A stretch of 6,146 bases of DNA from positions 1-6,146 of the forward strand of contig JAQVMI010000120.1 of assembly GCA_028703735.1 (NCBI GenBank), given 5' to 3'. Position numbers and translations under genes: made by a program. The notes beneath the pieces were generated by a model. That model had not been told where the DNA came from, searched no databases, and saw nothing but the letters and a program-made list of their open reading frames with translations. This document shows, piece by piece, positions 1 to 5,740 of the stretch. The DNA comes from Candidatus Cloacimonadota bacterium. Lineage in GTDB: Bacteria > Cloacimonadota > Cloacimonadia > Cloacimonadales > Cloacimonadaceae. The stretch's first letter is position 1; every line of letters starts with the position of its first letter.

Positions 1-501
1 TATAAGGATTTGGGTGTAAATCCCGCAAACTGGACAGAAGGTTGGAATGCTTTGGGGGCAGATCCCAATGCAATTATATGCCATTGGGAAGCTTCAGGTT
101 ACAGATTGCCCACAGAAATGGAATGGATGTTTGCAGCCAAAGGTGGAAATCTTAGCTTGGGATATCAATATAGCGGAGCAGATAGCATCTATACTGTGGG
201 ATGGTATTCCGGTAATTCCGGTTACACAGTTCATCAGGTAGCCGGTAGAGTTCCAAACGAATTGGGTATTTTTGATCTTAGCGGAAACTTGTGGGAATGG
301 TGCTGGGATATTTATGGTGCCTATCCGGCAGCCAATCAAAACAATCCACATGGTGCAAGCAATGGATCAAACAAGGTTCTGCGGGGTGGTTGTTGGAGTA
401 GCTCTGCTGCTTCATGCCAGATTTCCGAAAGATACCAATCTGCACCTTCACAATCCCAAGCTGCGGGTTTTGGGTTTCGCTGTGTGAAAAAAGCTCCTTG
501 A
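1..501 (+). CDS. FGE-sulfatase (SUMF1-like) domain protein, 3' part
   Basis: The frame is open from the first base and ends at TGA 499-501, giving 166 visible residues; the start lies outside the window. The visible part is the C-terminal core of the FGE-sulfatase fold. It has YRLPTEMEW followed by FAAKGG (about residues 34-48), GIFDLSGNLWEWCWD (about 90-104), KVLRGGCW (about 125-132) and a terminal FGFRC. True formylglycine-generating enzymes carry two catalytic cysteines four and nine residues after the GG of the RGG motif. Here the first position is Ser and only the second is Cys, with an extra Cys directly after GG. I therefore infer a non-canonical member, possibly a binding or structural domain of a secreted protein, rather than a sulfatase activator. 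It is convergent with acpS, only 26 bases away. The domain assignment is firm; the role is unknown. Confidence 0.88.
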   Translation, partial: YKDLGVNPANWTEGWNALGADPNAIICHWEASGYRLPTEMEWMFAAKGGNLSLGYQYSGADSIYTVGWYSGNSGYTVHQVAGRVPNELGIFDLSGNLWEWCWDIYGAYPAANQNNPHGASNGSNKVLRGGCWSSSAASCQISERYQSAPSQSQAAGFGFRCVKKAP

Positions 502-527
502 AACCCTTTAAAGGTGATATATTAACT

Positions 528-902
528 TTAGCTTTCTAACACAACAAAGGCAAGGGCATGCTCTTTTTCGTGAGATAAGCTTAGCTGAATATTGCTTACT
601 CCTTTTTGCTCTGCAAGCTTCTTTGCGCCATTATAAAGCAGGATAAAAGGGCAACCCTGCCGGTTTACCTGCACTTCTATATCCAACCAGTTTATTTTGC
701 CATCCCATCCAGTCCCCAGTGCTTTCATCACCGCTTCCTTTGCAGCAAAACGTGCTGCATAAGATTGCTCAGGATTGGCTTTTGAACTGCAATAAGCTAT
801 CTCTATAGGAGTAAACAGCTTATCCATAAAGTGGGAGTTGTTTTCTATGGCTCGCTTTATTCTTGCCACAGCTACAATATCACAGCCTATGCCTGATATC
901 AT
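528..902 (-). CDS. acpS: Holo-[acyl-carrier-protein] synthase
   Basis: This 124-residue protein has the normal length for AcpS, the cytosolic enzyme that moves 4'-phosphopantetheine from coenzyme A to a serine of acyl carrier protein, activating fatty-acid synthesis. Family landmarks are visible: GIGCDIV at residues 4-10 with the metal-binding Asp8, the helix motif RFAAKEAVMKALGTG at 51-65 with Glu56 and Lys60, and LSLSHE at 107-112. The ATG at 902-900 overlaps the TGA of the upstream ogt gene in an ATGA arrangement, so translation is probably coupled to ogt. No separate promoter is evident. The gene ends 26 bases from the convergent FGE-domain gene. A small CCTTTAAAGG palindrome (505-514) lies between them, but there is no convincing terminator. 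Confidence 0.96.
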   Translation of the reverse strand: MISGIGCDIVAVARIKRAIENNSHFMDKLFTPIEIAYCSSKANPEQSYAARFAAKEAVMKALGTGWDGKINWLDIEVQVNRQGCPFILLYNGAKKLAEQKGVSNIQLSLSHEKEHALAFVVLES

Positions 903-1366
903 TGTTTATGCTGCCTTTCCAATTCGAGTAACGTAGATTTTACGGATAAACCGCCCGCGAAACCGGTAAGCTTGCCCTTTGCTCCCAGAACTCGATGGCA
1001 GGGAACCAAAATAGCCACAGGGTTTTTGTTCAATGCTCCACCCACAGCTCGTGATGCTTTGGGTTTACCAATTCGCTTCGCTAATTCACCATAACTAATG
1101 GTTTCACCATAGGGGATTTTCATCAGTTCTTCCCAAACCATTAGCTGAAATACGGTTCCCGTGGCAAAAAAAGGCAAATCAAATTCCTGCAGTTTACCCT
1201 GAAAATAGCTATCTAATTGGGCAAATATTTCTTTCTCCAATTGGGTAACAGGAGTGCTTGCCAATTGGGGAGCACAAAATCCCAGGCTGATTATAGTATC
1301 CTCTTCCAGCTCTAAAATTAGATGAATGGAAGCGGTGGGATCATTATAGAACAATCTTTTATCCAT
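899..1366 (-). CDS. ogt: Methylated-DNA--[protein]-cysteine S-methyltransferase
   Basis: A 155-residue suicide repair protein that removes methyl groups from O6-methylguanine and O4-methylthymine by transfer to its own cysteine. The C-terminal domain is complete. It has IPYGETISYGELA (residues 84-96), the helix-turn-helix segment SRAVGGALNKNP (105-116) with the arginine that takes the place of the flipped base, the active-site PCHRV with Cys123, and a following KLTGFAGG loop. The frame is open up to an ATG at 1462, but ATG 1366-1364 is the better start. It is preceded by an AGAGGAAAG ribosome binding site, and the extra 32 upstream codons lie inside an intergenic inverted-repeat element and match no family sequence. 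The gene overlaps acpS by 4 bases. Ogt and MGMT type names are both used for such proteins. Confidence 0.95.
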   Translation of the reverse strand: MDKRLFYNDPTASIHLILELEEDTIISLGFCAPQLASTPVTQLEKEIFAQLDSYFQGKLQEFDLPFFATGTVFQLMVWEELMKIPYGETISYGELAKRIGKPKASRAVGGALNKNPVAILVPCHRVLGAKGKLTGFAGGLSVKSTLLELERQHKQ

Positions 1367-1404
1367 ACTTTCCTCTTTGTAGGTATTACGTTTAGTGGTG
1401 CAGT

Positions 1405-1537
1405 TGTAACATAGGATTTCTTCCTGTTGTAAGGTTGGGTTTGTAATCCAACCTCTAACCAAAACTGCTGTACCGGAATCTCTTTATTCCGCCGGTTACA
1501 AACCGGCTTGTACAACAGCTTAAAAAGCTATGTTACA
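1405..1537. repeat. Nested inverted-repeat element between rplS and ogt
   Basis: A perfect 10-base inverted repeat, TGTAACATAG at 1405-1414 and CTATGTTACA at 1528-1537, brackets a string of further inverted repeats. They are AGGTTGG/CCAACCT (1432-1438 / 1448-1454), CTGCTGTAC/GTACAACAG with one mismatch (1465-1473 / 1510-1518) and, nested inside that pair, GGAAT/ATTCC (1475-1479 / 1486-1490) and GCCGGTT/AACCGGC (1491-1497 / 1501-1507). AGCTT/AAGCT (1517-1521 / 1525-1529) follows. The layout would suit a small non-autonomous mobile element or a structured RNA in the ogt-acpS leader. No transposase or coding function is visible. Confidence 0.55.
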
Positions 1538-1576
1538 TAGAACAAAGCCCCTTTCCGCACATGGCAGAAAGGGGCT
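1538..1576 (-). terminator. Rho-independent terminator of rplS
   Basis: Read on the minus strand, a perfect 10-base stem (AGCCCCTTTC at 1546-1555 paired with GAAAGGGGCT at 1567-1576, loop of 11) is followed by TTTGTTCT. It begins 18 bases after the rplS stop codon and closes the ribosomal-protein transcription unit before ogt. Confidence 0.85.
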
Positions 1577-1594
1577 AATCTTGTTGTTTGGTAA

Positions 1595-1948
1595 CTATGC
1601 AGTGAATCTTCTGCGTTCTTTAATTCTTCCCGCTTTACCCTGAGCACTACGCAGATAGAATAGTTTCGCTCTGCGAACCTGACCATGGCGAACAATCTCA
1701 AGTTTGTCAATATTGGGGGAGCTTTGGGGGAAAATCCTCTCCACTCCGATTCCACTTGAAACCTTACGTACGGTGAAGGATTTGGAGACGCCAGCACCGC
1801 GTTTTTGAATCACGATGCCTTGAAACACCTGGATGCGTTCCTTGCTACCTTCTTTAATTTTATAATGGACCTTCACGGTATCGCCAACGCGATAATCCGG
1901 AAAGTCGGTTCTGATTTGGTCTCTGCCAACTTGTTGCAGAATATCCAT
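1595..1948 (-). CDS. rplS: Large-subunit ribosomal protein L19 (bL19)
   Basis: A 117-residue protein matching the usual L19 length. L19 sits at the 30S-50S interface. The conserved core is visible: [15 protein letters not shown] (about residues 37-51), [17 protein letters not shown] (about 57-73) and a basic tail with [10 protein letters not shown] and [11 protein letters not shown]. The frame could be extended 16 codons to an ATG at 1996. ATG 1948-1946 is chosen because MDILQQV is a typical L19 N-terminus and a strong GGGAGGAAA ribosome binding site precedes it. Downstream is a strong terminator. Upstream, an unusually long leader separates it from trmD, so it may be expressed partly independently of the other cluster genes. 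Confidence 0.98.
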   Translation of the reverse strand: MDILQQVGRDQIRTDFPDYRVGDTVKVHYKIKEGSKERIQVFQGIVIQKRGAGVSKSFTVRKVSSGIGVERIFPQSSPNIDKLEIVRHGQVRRAKLFYLRSAQGKAGRIKERRRFTA

Positions 1949-2004
1949 TTGGGTTTCCTCCCATATATATACTCGGAAGAAAGCTGCCAGTTGCATCAGG
2001 ACTT

Positions 2005-2010
2005 ATTTTA
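2005..2010 (-). promoter_or_regulatory. Possible -10 element for rplS
   Basis: TAAAAT on the minus strand, 56 bases before the rplS ATG. The same hexamer lies at a similar distance ahead of rpsP and ino1. No good -35 is visible at normal spacing, so this is tentative. Confidence 0.25.
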
Positions 2011-2135
2011 ATTTGTAATCCAACCACAAGGAAGGAAGTGTTTGTTTTCAAGCTTAGCCTAAAAACAGGAACCGCTTTTCCTTGATGGGAAAAATTAACC
2101 TGGTTACTGAACTTCATTAATGAGGTTTAACATTT

Positions 2136-2158
2136 AAAACCTCGGCAACAAAGCCGGG
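2136..2158 (-). terminator. Weak terminator-like hairpin after trmD
   Basis: On the minus strand, CCCGGC pairs with GCCGAG/G across a TTTGTT loop (arms 2153-2158 and 2141-2146, one A-C mismatch) and is followed by TTTT at 2139-2136. It is short and imperfect, so partial read-through into rplS is likely. Its 3' arm is shared with an alternative stem at 2122-2143. Confidence 0.4.
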
Positions 2159-2233
2159 AGATATGTTACAATCAACCCCGGGCACAGTCCTTATGCAACA
2201 GGAATATGGCATCTTTGCCTCCTGCGTTGTAAA

Positions 2234-2905
2234 CTATTTTGTCAGATCGGGTCTTCTGGTTCGGGTTAAAGAGGCAGCTTGTTCCACTGCCCATTCCTGG
2301 ATCTTTTTGTGATTACCACTGGTAAGGGCATTTGGGACATGAAGTCCCATAAAGTTTTCGGGTCGCGTGTAACATGGATAACCCAAACCTGGCACACTGA
2401 ACGAATCGCTATTGGCACTTTCTATATCTCCCAAAACACCGGGAAGAAGCCTGCCAACGCCATCTATGAAAGCCATTGCAGCAAGCTCTCCGCCACTAAG
2501 CACGTAATCTCCCAACGAGATTTCATCGGAAACGCACAAATCGCGAATGCGTTGATCAATTTCTTTATAGTGACCACAAAGTAACACAATCCGCTGGTAT
2601 CCGGAATAATCTTGAAGGATTTTTTGATTTAGCTTCCTGCCCTGTGGGGTAAAATAGATTACCGGAGCAGGATCAGATTTCAATAAGCAGTTTAGGGCAT
2701 CGTATAAAGGCTGAGCCTGTATAACCATGCCGGCAAAGCCACCATAAGGATAATCATCTACACAATTATGCTTATTGGCAGTAAACTTGCGAAAATCTGT
2801 AAGCCTCACCTCTAAAGCCTGCTTTTCGATGGCTCTGGCAACAATGCTGCTACTCATGAACCCAGAAAAAGCTTCGGGAAACAAGCTAAGCACTTCAAAA
2901 ATCAC
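2234..2905 (-). CDS. trmD: tRNA (guanine-37-N1)-methyltransferase
   Basis: TrmD uses S-adenosylmethionine to methylate G37 next to the anticodon, preventing +1 frameshifting. The 223-residue protein covers the whole SPOUT family layout. It has LSLFPEAF near the N-terminus, VDDYPYGGFAGM (49-60), TPQGRKLNQ (86-94), the trefoil-knot loop CGHYKEIDQRI (110-120), EISLGDYVLSGGELAAM (128-144), RLLPGVLG with the catalytic-type Arg152, DSF with the base-type Asp167, YTRP, and SGNHKKIQEW near the end. The knot loop differs from the common CGRYEGIDER but resembles versions I associate with Bacteroidota. The start is GTG (2905-2903), only 2 bases after the rimM TAG, with a weak ribosome binding site inside rimM; coupling to rimM translation is likely. 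Confidence 0.97.
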   Translation of the reverse strand: MIFEVLSLFPEAFSGFMSSSIVARAIEKQALEVRLTDFRKFTANKHNCVDDYPYGGFAGMVIQAQPLYDALNCLLKSDPAPVIYFTPQGRKLNQKILQDYSGYQRIVLLCGHYKEIDQRIRDLCVSDEISLGDYVLSGGELAAMAFIDGVGRLLPGVLGDIESANSDSFSVPGLGYPCYTRPENFMGLHVPNALTSGNHKKIQEWAVEQAASLTRTRRPDLTK

Positions 2906-2907
2906 GG

Positions 2908-3438
2908 CTATTCCGGAACACTTTCACTTTGGTAAAGAGCAATTAACTCACTGGCATTTTGCAGGGTTACACTTTGCAAACCTGAAAGAACCGATTGAAT
3001 ATAATGATCCACATAGGGTATTAGTAACTCCTTGCCATTTCTATCACAGATTTGAAGAACATATTGAGCTCCATTATAAAAATAATCTTCTATGGTTCCA
3101 ATACTTTCCTCACCAAAAACTACCTGATAACCAAGCAAAGCATCAAGCTCTGCTGCTGTGGTAACTTCTGCATCCTGTGCTATGGCAAGAATTACGTCCT
3201 TATGCTTCGGTTGTTCCTCGGCAATGCCATCTTCCAGAAACTTTACCCAAGTTTTCCTTTCTGACTGTTTCTTCTTAACTATAGTTACGTAAAACACTCT
3301 ATCGCTGTTAAAGATCAAATACACATCTTCAAGCCCGGAAAACATATTTCTGTAATCCGGCTTGATCATCACATGATGATAGCCTTCAGAATCCAACCCG
3401 CCCAGTTTACCAATTCTTGTGAGGGTAGGATAGTTCAT
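2908..3438 (-). CDS. rimM: 16S rRNA processing protein RimM
   Basis: RimM binds ribosomal protein S19 and helps mature the 30S head. The 176-residue length and the position between khpA and trmD fit the family. The C-terminal PRC-barrel half is clear: LDALLGYQVVFG, then IGTIEDYFYNGAQYVLQI (about 113-130), then GKELLIPYVDHYI (about 135-147). The N-terminal half is divergent. The usual G-x-x-x-x-x-HGLKGE signature is reduced to IGKLGGLDSEGYHHVMI, although the following VYLIF and VTIVKKK strands still fit. The ATG at 3438-3436 directly abuts the khpA TAA with no spacing, and only a weak GAG precedes it, so it is probably translated by coupling. Identity rests on the PRC half plus gene order. Confidence 0.9.
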   Translation of the reverse strand: MNYPTLTRIGKLGGLDSEGYHHVMIKPDYRNMFSGLEDVYLIFNSDRVFYVTIVKKKQSERKTWVKFLEDGIAEEQPKHKDVILAIAQDAEVTTAAELDALLGYQVVFGEESIGTIEDYFYNGAQYVLQICDRNGKELLIPYVDHYIQSVLSGLQSVTLQNASELIALYQSESVPE

Positions 3439-3669
3439 TTACTCGATAATTTCGAGTTCGGCGCGTTTTCCTTGCTTTGTGCTTACTGCGTTGATTATTG
3501 TGCGGATGGCACCTGCGGTTCTACCGCGCTTGCCAATCACTTTACCAATATCAGTTTTTGCTACGCGAAGCTCGTAGAGGGTAATTTTATCGCCATTGAT
3601 TTCGGTGATATTCACTTCACCGGGATCATCCACCAGAGCCTTAACCATGAATTCAATAAGATCTTTCAT
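3439..3669 (-). CDS. khpA: KH-domain RNA-binding protein KhpA (YlqC family)
   Basis: A 76-residue protein consisting of a single KH domain. The signature VIGKRGRTAGAIRTI carries the RNA-binding GxxG loop (Gly46-Lys47-Arg48-Gly49), preceded by the family-typical MKDLIEFMVKALVDDP N-terminus. In other bacteria KhpA acts with KhpB as an RNA chaperone that affects cell division and small RNAs; that role is family knowledge, not shown here. The start ATG 3669-3667 has a strong GAGGTGA ribosome binding site. It follows rpsP after 27 bases and directly abuts rimM, the conserved arrangement for this gene. Confidence 0.96.
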   Translation of the reverse strand: MKDLIEFMVKALVDDPGEVNITEINGDKITLYELRVAKTDIGKVIGKRGRTAGAIRTIINAVSTKQGKRAELEIIE

Positions 3670-3696
3670 GTGGTCACCTCAGAATTAGTTTTGTTG

Positions 3697-3987
3697 TTAT
3701 TCTTCCACAGCAGTAGCTGGTTTAGTAAGCTTGCTTTCGTGCCAAACTTGAAGCACGCCGGCTTTGCGCAGCAAAGAACGGACTGTATCCGAAGGTTGTG
3801 CACCCACACTAAGCCAGTATATTGCACGGTCTGTTTCTATGTTTATCTTGGATGGATTGGGTTTGGGATCATACCAGCCCACGCACTCTATGTATTTACC
3901 ATCGCGTTTCACACGGGCATCCACTGCCACAATGCGGTAAAAGGGCTGATCATTAGCACCCATCCTTCTCAGTCTCAGCTTGACCAT
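3697..3987 (-). CDS. rpsP: Small-subunit ribosomal protein S16 (bS16)
   Basis: A 96-residue S16, a 30S assembly protein, and the first gene of the cluster. The diagnostic N-terminus [19 protein letters not shown] is followed by [20 protein letters not shown] (about 22-41), then [20 protein letters not shown] (about 54-73) and a short charged tail ending ATAVEE. The ATG at 3987-3985 has a clear AAGGAG ribosome binding site. A long antisense frame across this gene and its neighbours is a shadow. The gene is divergent from ino1 across a 254-base shared upstream region. Confidence 0.98.
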   Translation of the reverse strand: MVKLRLRRMGANDQPFYRIVAVDARVKRDGKYIECVGWYDPKPNPSKINIETDRAIYWLSVGAQPSDTVRSLLRKAGVLQVWHESKLTKPATAVEE

Positions 3988-4034
3988 TGATTCTCCTTGT
4001 ATATATCGATAAGATTTTTCTATGTTTTAGCACG

Positions 4035-4060
4035 ATTTTAGAAAGTGCCTTTTCCGTCAA
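4035..4060 (-). promoter_or_regulatory. Possible rpsP operon promoter
   Basis: On the minus strand TTGACG (4060-4055) is followed by TAAAAT (4040-4035), which ends 47 bases before the rpsP ATG. The spacer is only 14 bases, shorter than the sigma-70 norm, so the exact -35 is uncertain. The position upstream of the first gene of the cluster supports promoter activity somewhere here. Confidence 0.35.
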
Positions 4061-4168
4061 GACATATTTTGCCCCTCGTTCAACTTTAAGTAGTCTTTAC
4101 AGCGTTAGCTACGAAGCAAATTACTTCCACAACTGCAAAACTGAGCCCTTAAGTAGCAAGATGCCGAT

Positions 4169-4197
4169 TTGTGCTTGACAGTATTACTGTGTAAAAT
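4169..4197 (+). promoter_or_regulatory. Likely ino1 promoter with embedded dyad
   Basis: TTGTGC (4169-4174) and TAAAAT (4192-4197) are 17 bases apart, and the -10 lies 44 bases before the ino1 ATG. A better -35 word, TTGACA (4175-4180), overlaps but sits only 11 bases from the same -10. A perfect dyad ACAGTA-T-TACTGT (4178-4190) fills the spacer, where a bound repressor would block the polymerase. The rest of 3988-4241 shows only a repeated TTAAGTAG word (4086-4093, 4150-4157). Confidence 0.45.
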
Positions 4198-4241
4198 TGG
4201 AGTGATAGTAATGTAATTAATATCAAGATAGGAGTTTTACA

Positions 4242-5561
4242 ATGCTTAGAGGTGAGAACATCAAAGCTGCCAAAGGAAAATTAGGCGTTTTATTAGTAGG
4301 GCTTGGTGCAGTAAGCACTACTTTTGTTGCGGGTGTGGAAGCAATTGCAAAAGGCAATGCGGAAGCAATAGGCTCTGTGTCTCAAATGGCAAGAATCCGT
4401 TTGGGCAAAAGAACCGAAAACAGAGCTCCCCTTATCAAGGATTTTGTCCCCTTGGCAAAGCTGGAGGATATCGAGTTTTTAGCCTGGGATATTTTTGAGG
4501 CAGATGCCTATGAAGCTGCAATAAAATCCGGCGTTCTGGAAAAAACTTTGCTCGATTCCCTGGAACCAGAGCTAAGGAAGCTAAAACCTCATAAAGCCGT
4601 GTTTAGCACCGATTACGTGAAAAAACTAAGTGGAACTCACGTAAAGAAAGGGGCAAATAAGCTGGAATTAGCAAAGCAATTAATGGAAGATATCGATAAT
4701 TTCGCCAAGGAAAAACAATTGGACAGAATGGTGATGGCTTGGGCTGCCTCCACAGAGATTTACCTGGAAGCCGATCCTGTGCATTGGACTATCGAAAGTT
4801 TCGAGGCAGCAATGAAGGACAATCATCCTGCTATAGCTCCTTCGATGATTTATGCTTATGCTGCCCTTAAAATGGGTATTCCCTTCCTTAATGGAGCACC
4901 CAATCTGAATCTGGAAATTCCAGCCCTTAGAACCCTGGCTGAACAAAACAAAGTTCCAATTGGCGGTAAGGACTTTAAAACAGGGCAAACCCTGATGAAA
5001 ACCATTATTGCTCCTGGGCTTAAATCCCGTATGATTGGGGTAAATGGATGGTTCTCCACCAATATCCTGGGTAATCGTGATGGCGAAGTTTTGGACGATC
5101 CGGAATCTTTCAAAACCAAGGAAGTAAGCAAGTTATCAGTTTTGGAAACAATCTTCGAGCCAGATAAATACCCTTTGCTTTACGGAGATTTGTACCACAA
5201 AGTTCGGATCAATTACTACCCACCCCGGGGTGACAACAAAGAAAGCTGGGATAATATAGACATCGTGGGATGGCTTGGGTACCCTATGCAGATAAAGATA
5301 AACTTCCTTTGCAGAGATAGTATTCTGGCTGCTCCTGTATTATTGGATTTGATCTTATTTACCGACCTGGCTATGCGCTGCGAAATGTTTGGAGTGCAAG
5401 AGTGGCTTTCCTTCTTCTGGAAATCTCCCATGACTGCGGTTGGTTTGTATCCTGAAAACGATCTGTTTATCCAACAAACCAAGCTTAAAAACACTCTGCG
5501 CTACATGATGAATGAAGATCTTATTACTCATCTTGGTTTGGAATACTACAATCAAATGTAA
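4242..5561 (+). CDS. ino1: Inositol-3-phosphate synthase
   Basis: This enzyme converts glucose-6-phosphate to inositol-3-phosphate through an internal NAD-dependent oxidation, aldol closure and reduction. It is a complete 439-residue protein. The N-terminal NAD-binding loop is GVLLVGLGAVSTTF (15-28). The catalytic domain shows the family signatures GGKDFKTGQTLMKT (241-254), WFSTNILGNRDGE (270-282) and CRDSILAAPVLLDL (357-370). The GLGAVSTT loop differs from the eukaryotic GWGGNNG form and belongs, as far as I can judge, to a bacterial/archaeal-type subgroup. The ATG has an AGGAG ribosome binding site 7 bases upstream. It is divergent from rpsP. A CDP-glycerol transferase-like gene follows on the same strand, suggesting use of inositol phosphate in envelope lipids or polymers. 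A compatible solute role is the alternative. Confidence 0.93.
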   Translation: MLRGENIKAAKGKLGVLLVGLGAVSTTFVAGVEAIAKGNAEAIGSVSQMARIRLGKRTENRAPLIKDFVPLAKLEDIEFLAWDIFEADAYEAAIKSGVLEKTLLDSLEPELRKLKPHKAVFSTDYVKKLSGTHVKKGANKLELAKQLMEDIDNFAKEKQLDRMVMAWAASTEIYLEADPVHWTIESFEAAMKDNHPAIAPSMIYAYAALKMGIPFLNGAPNLNLEIPALRTLAEQNKVPIGGKDFKTGQTLMKTIIAPGLKSRMIGVNGWFSTNILGNRDGEVLDDPESFKTKEVSKLSVLETIFEPDKYPLLYGDLYHKVRINYYPPRGDNKESWDNIDIVGWLGYPMQIKINFLCRDSILAAPVLLDLILFTDLAMRCEMFGVQEWLSFFWKSPMTAVGLYPENDLFIQQTKLKNTLRYMMNEDLITHLGLEYYNQM

Positions 5562-5583
5562 AATATGTGAATTAGCCTGGATG

Positions 5584-5727
5584 TTTAGTTTAACAATAGG
5601 GATGCCTATATCCCCAACTGAATGTGGCAACCTGCCTGTCTTTCCGTATGGTGTACGTTTTCGCGCAGTCCCTATTCGCAGGAATGCCATAGGATTTGGG
5701 AATCTTAGCCCAAGCTACTAAACTAAA
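5584..5727. repeat. Nested inverted-repeat element downstream of ino1
   Basis: TTTAGTTTA (5584-5592) and TAAACTAAA (5719-5727) form a perfect 9-base outer inverted repeat. Nested inside are AATAGGGA/TCCCTATT (5595-5602 / 5669-5676), which itself encloses GGCA/TGCC (5626-5629 / 5633-5636) and CGTA/TACG (5645-5648 / 5654-5657). A separate TTGGG/CCCAA hairpin follows (5696-5700 / 5709-5713). All pairs are properly nested, giving a branched fold. It occupies most of the gap between ino1 and the next gene. No convincing coding frame or transposase is present. It could be a structured RNA or a small mobile element. Confidence 0.5.
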
Positions 5728-5740
5728 GCAATAGCAAAAT

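Larger units (their letters stand above)
1949..2233 (-). promoter_or_regulatory. Structured leader between trmD and rplS
   Basis: This 285-base gap lies within a cluster whose other junctions are 0 to 27 bases. Read on the minus strand it contains, in order: a stem 3 bases after trmD (arms 2220-2229 and 2196-2203, with inner GGCA/TGCC 2208-2211 / 2216-2219) that buries a GGAGG and an ATG; a hairpin at 2140-2158 followed by TTTT; an overlapping 7-base perfect stem at 2122-2128 / 2137-2143 that competes with it; a copy of the word TTTGTAATCCAACC (2012-2025 on the plus strand); and a TAAAAT hexamer at 2010-2005. The layout suggests partial termination plus an internal promoter for rplS. This is inferred from pairing by eye only. 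Confidence 0.4.

Noticed and set aside
505..514. CCTTTAAAGG palindrome as a bidirectional terminator between the FGE-domain gene and acpS.
   Set aside because: The palindrome is only 10 bases, has no loop and no adjoining T-run; too weak to call.
1367..1462. N-terminal extension of ogt by 32 codons to an upstream ATG.
   Set aside because: The extension reads through the inverted-repeat element and has no family similarity; the internal ATG has a strong ribosome binding site and gives the usual length.
1949..1996. N-terminal extension of rplS by 16 codons.
   Set aside because: The extension includes the ribosome binding site of the internal ATG, and L19 normally begins at the shorter start.
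1860..2117. An 85-codon minus-strand frame whose ATG overlaps the stop of the leader mini-ORF (TAATG).
   Set aside because: It runs out of frame into rplS, has no ribosome binding site of its own and includes the shared 14-base word. It is more likely non-coding leader, although the TAATG overlap is curious.
3373..3990. A 205-codon open frame on the plus strand across rpsP, khpA and the start of rimM.
   Set aside because: It is entirely antisense to three well-identified genes, has no recognisable domain and no good ribosome binding site.
4680..5131. Minus-strand frames of 91-102 codons inside ino1.
   Set aside because: They are shadows of a complete, well-conserved gene on the opposite strand.
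5355..5690. A 111-codon minus-strand frame over the repeat element and the ino1 3' end.
   Set aside because: It is mostly antisense to ino1 and has no recognisable domain. The part in the repeat is open on both strands, as palindromic sequence often is.
5512..5721. A 69-codon plus-strand frame starting inside the ino1 3' end and crossing the repeat element.
   Set aside because: It starts within ino1 in another frame, and its composition follows the inverted repeats rather than any known protein.
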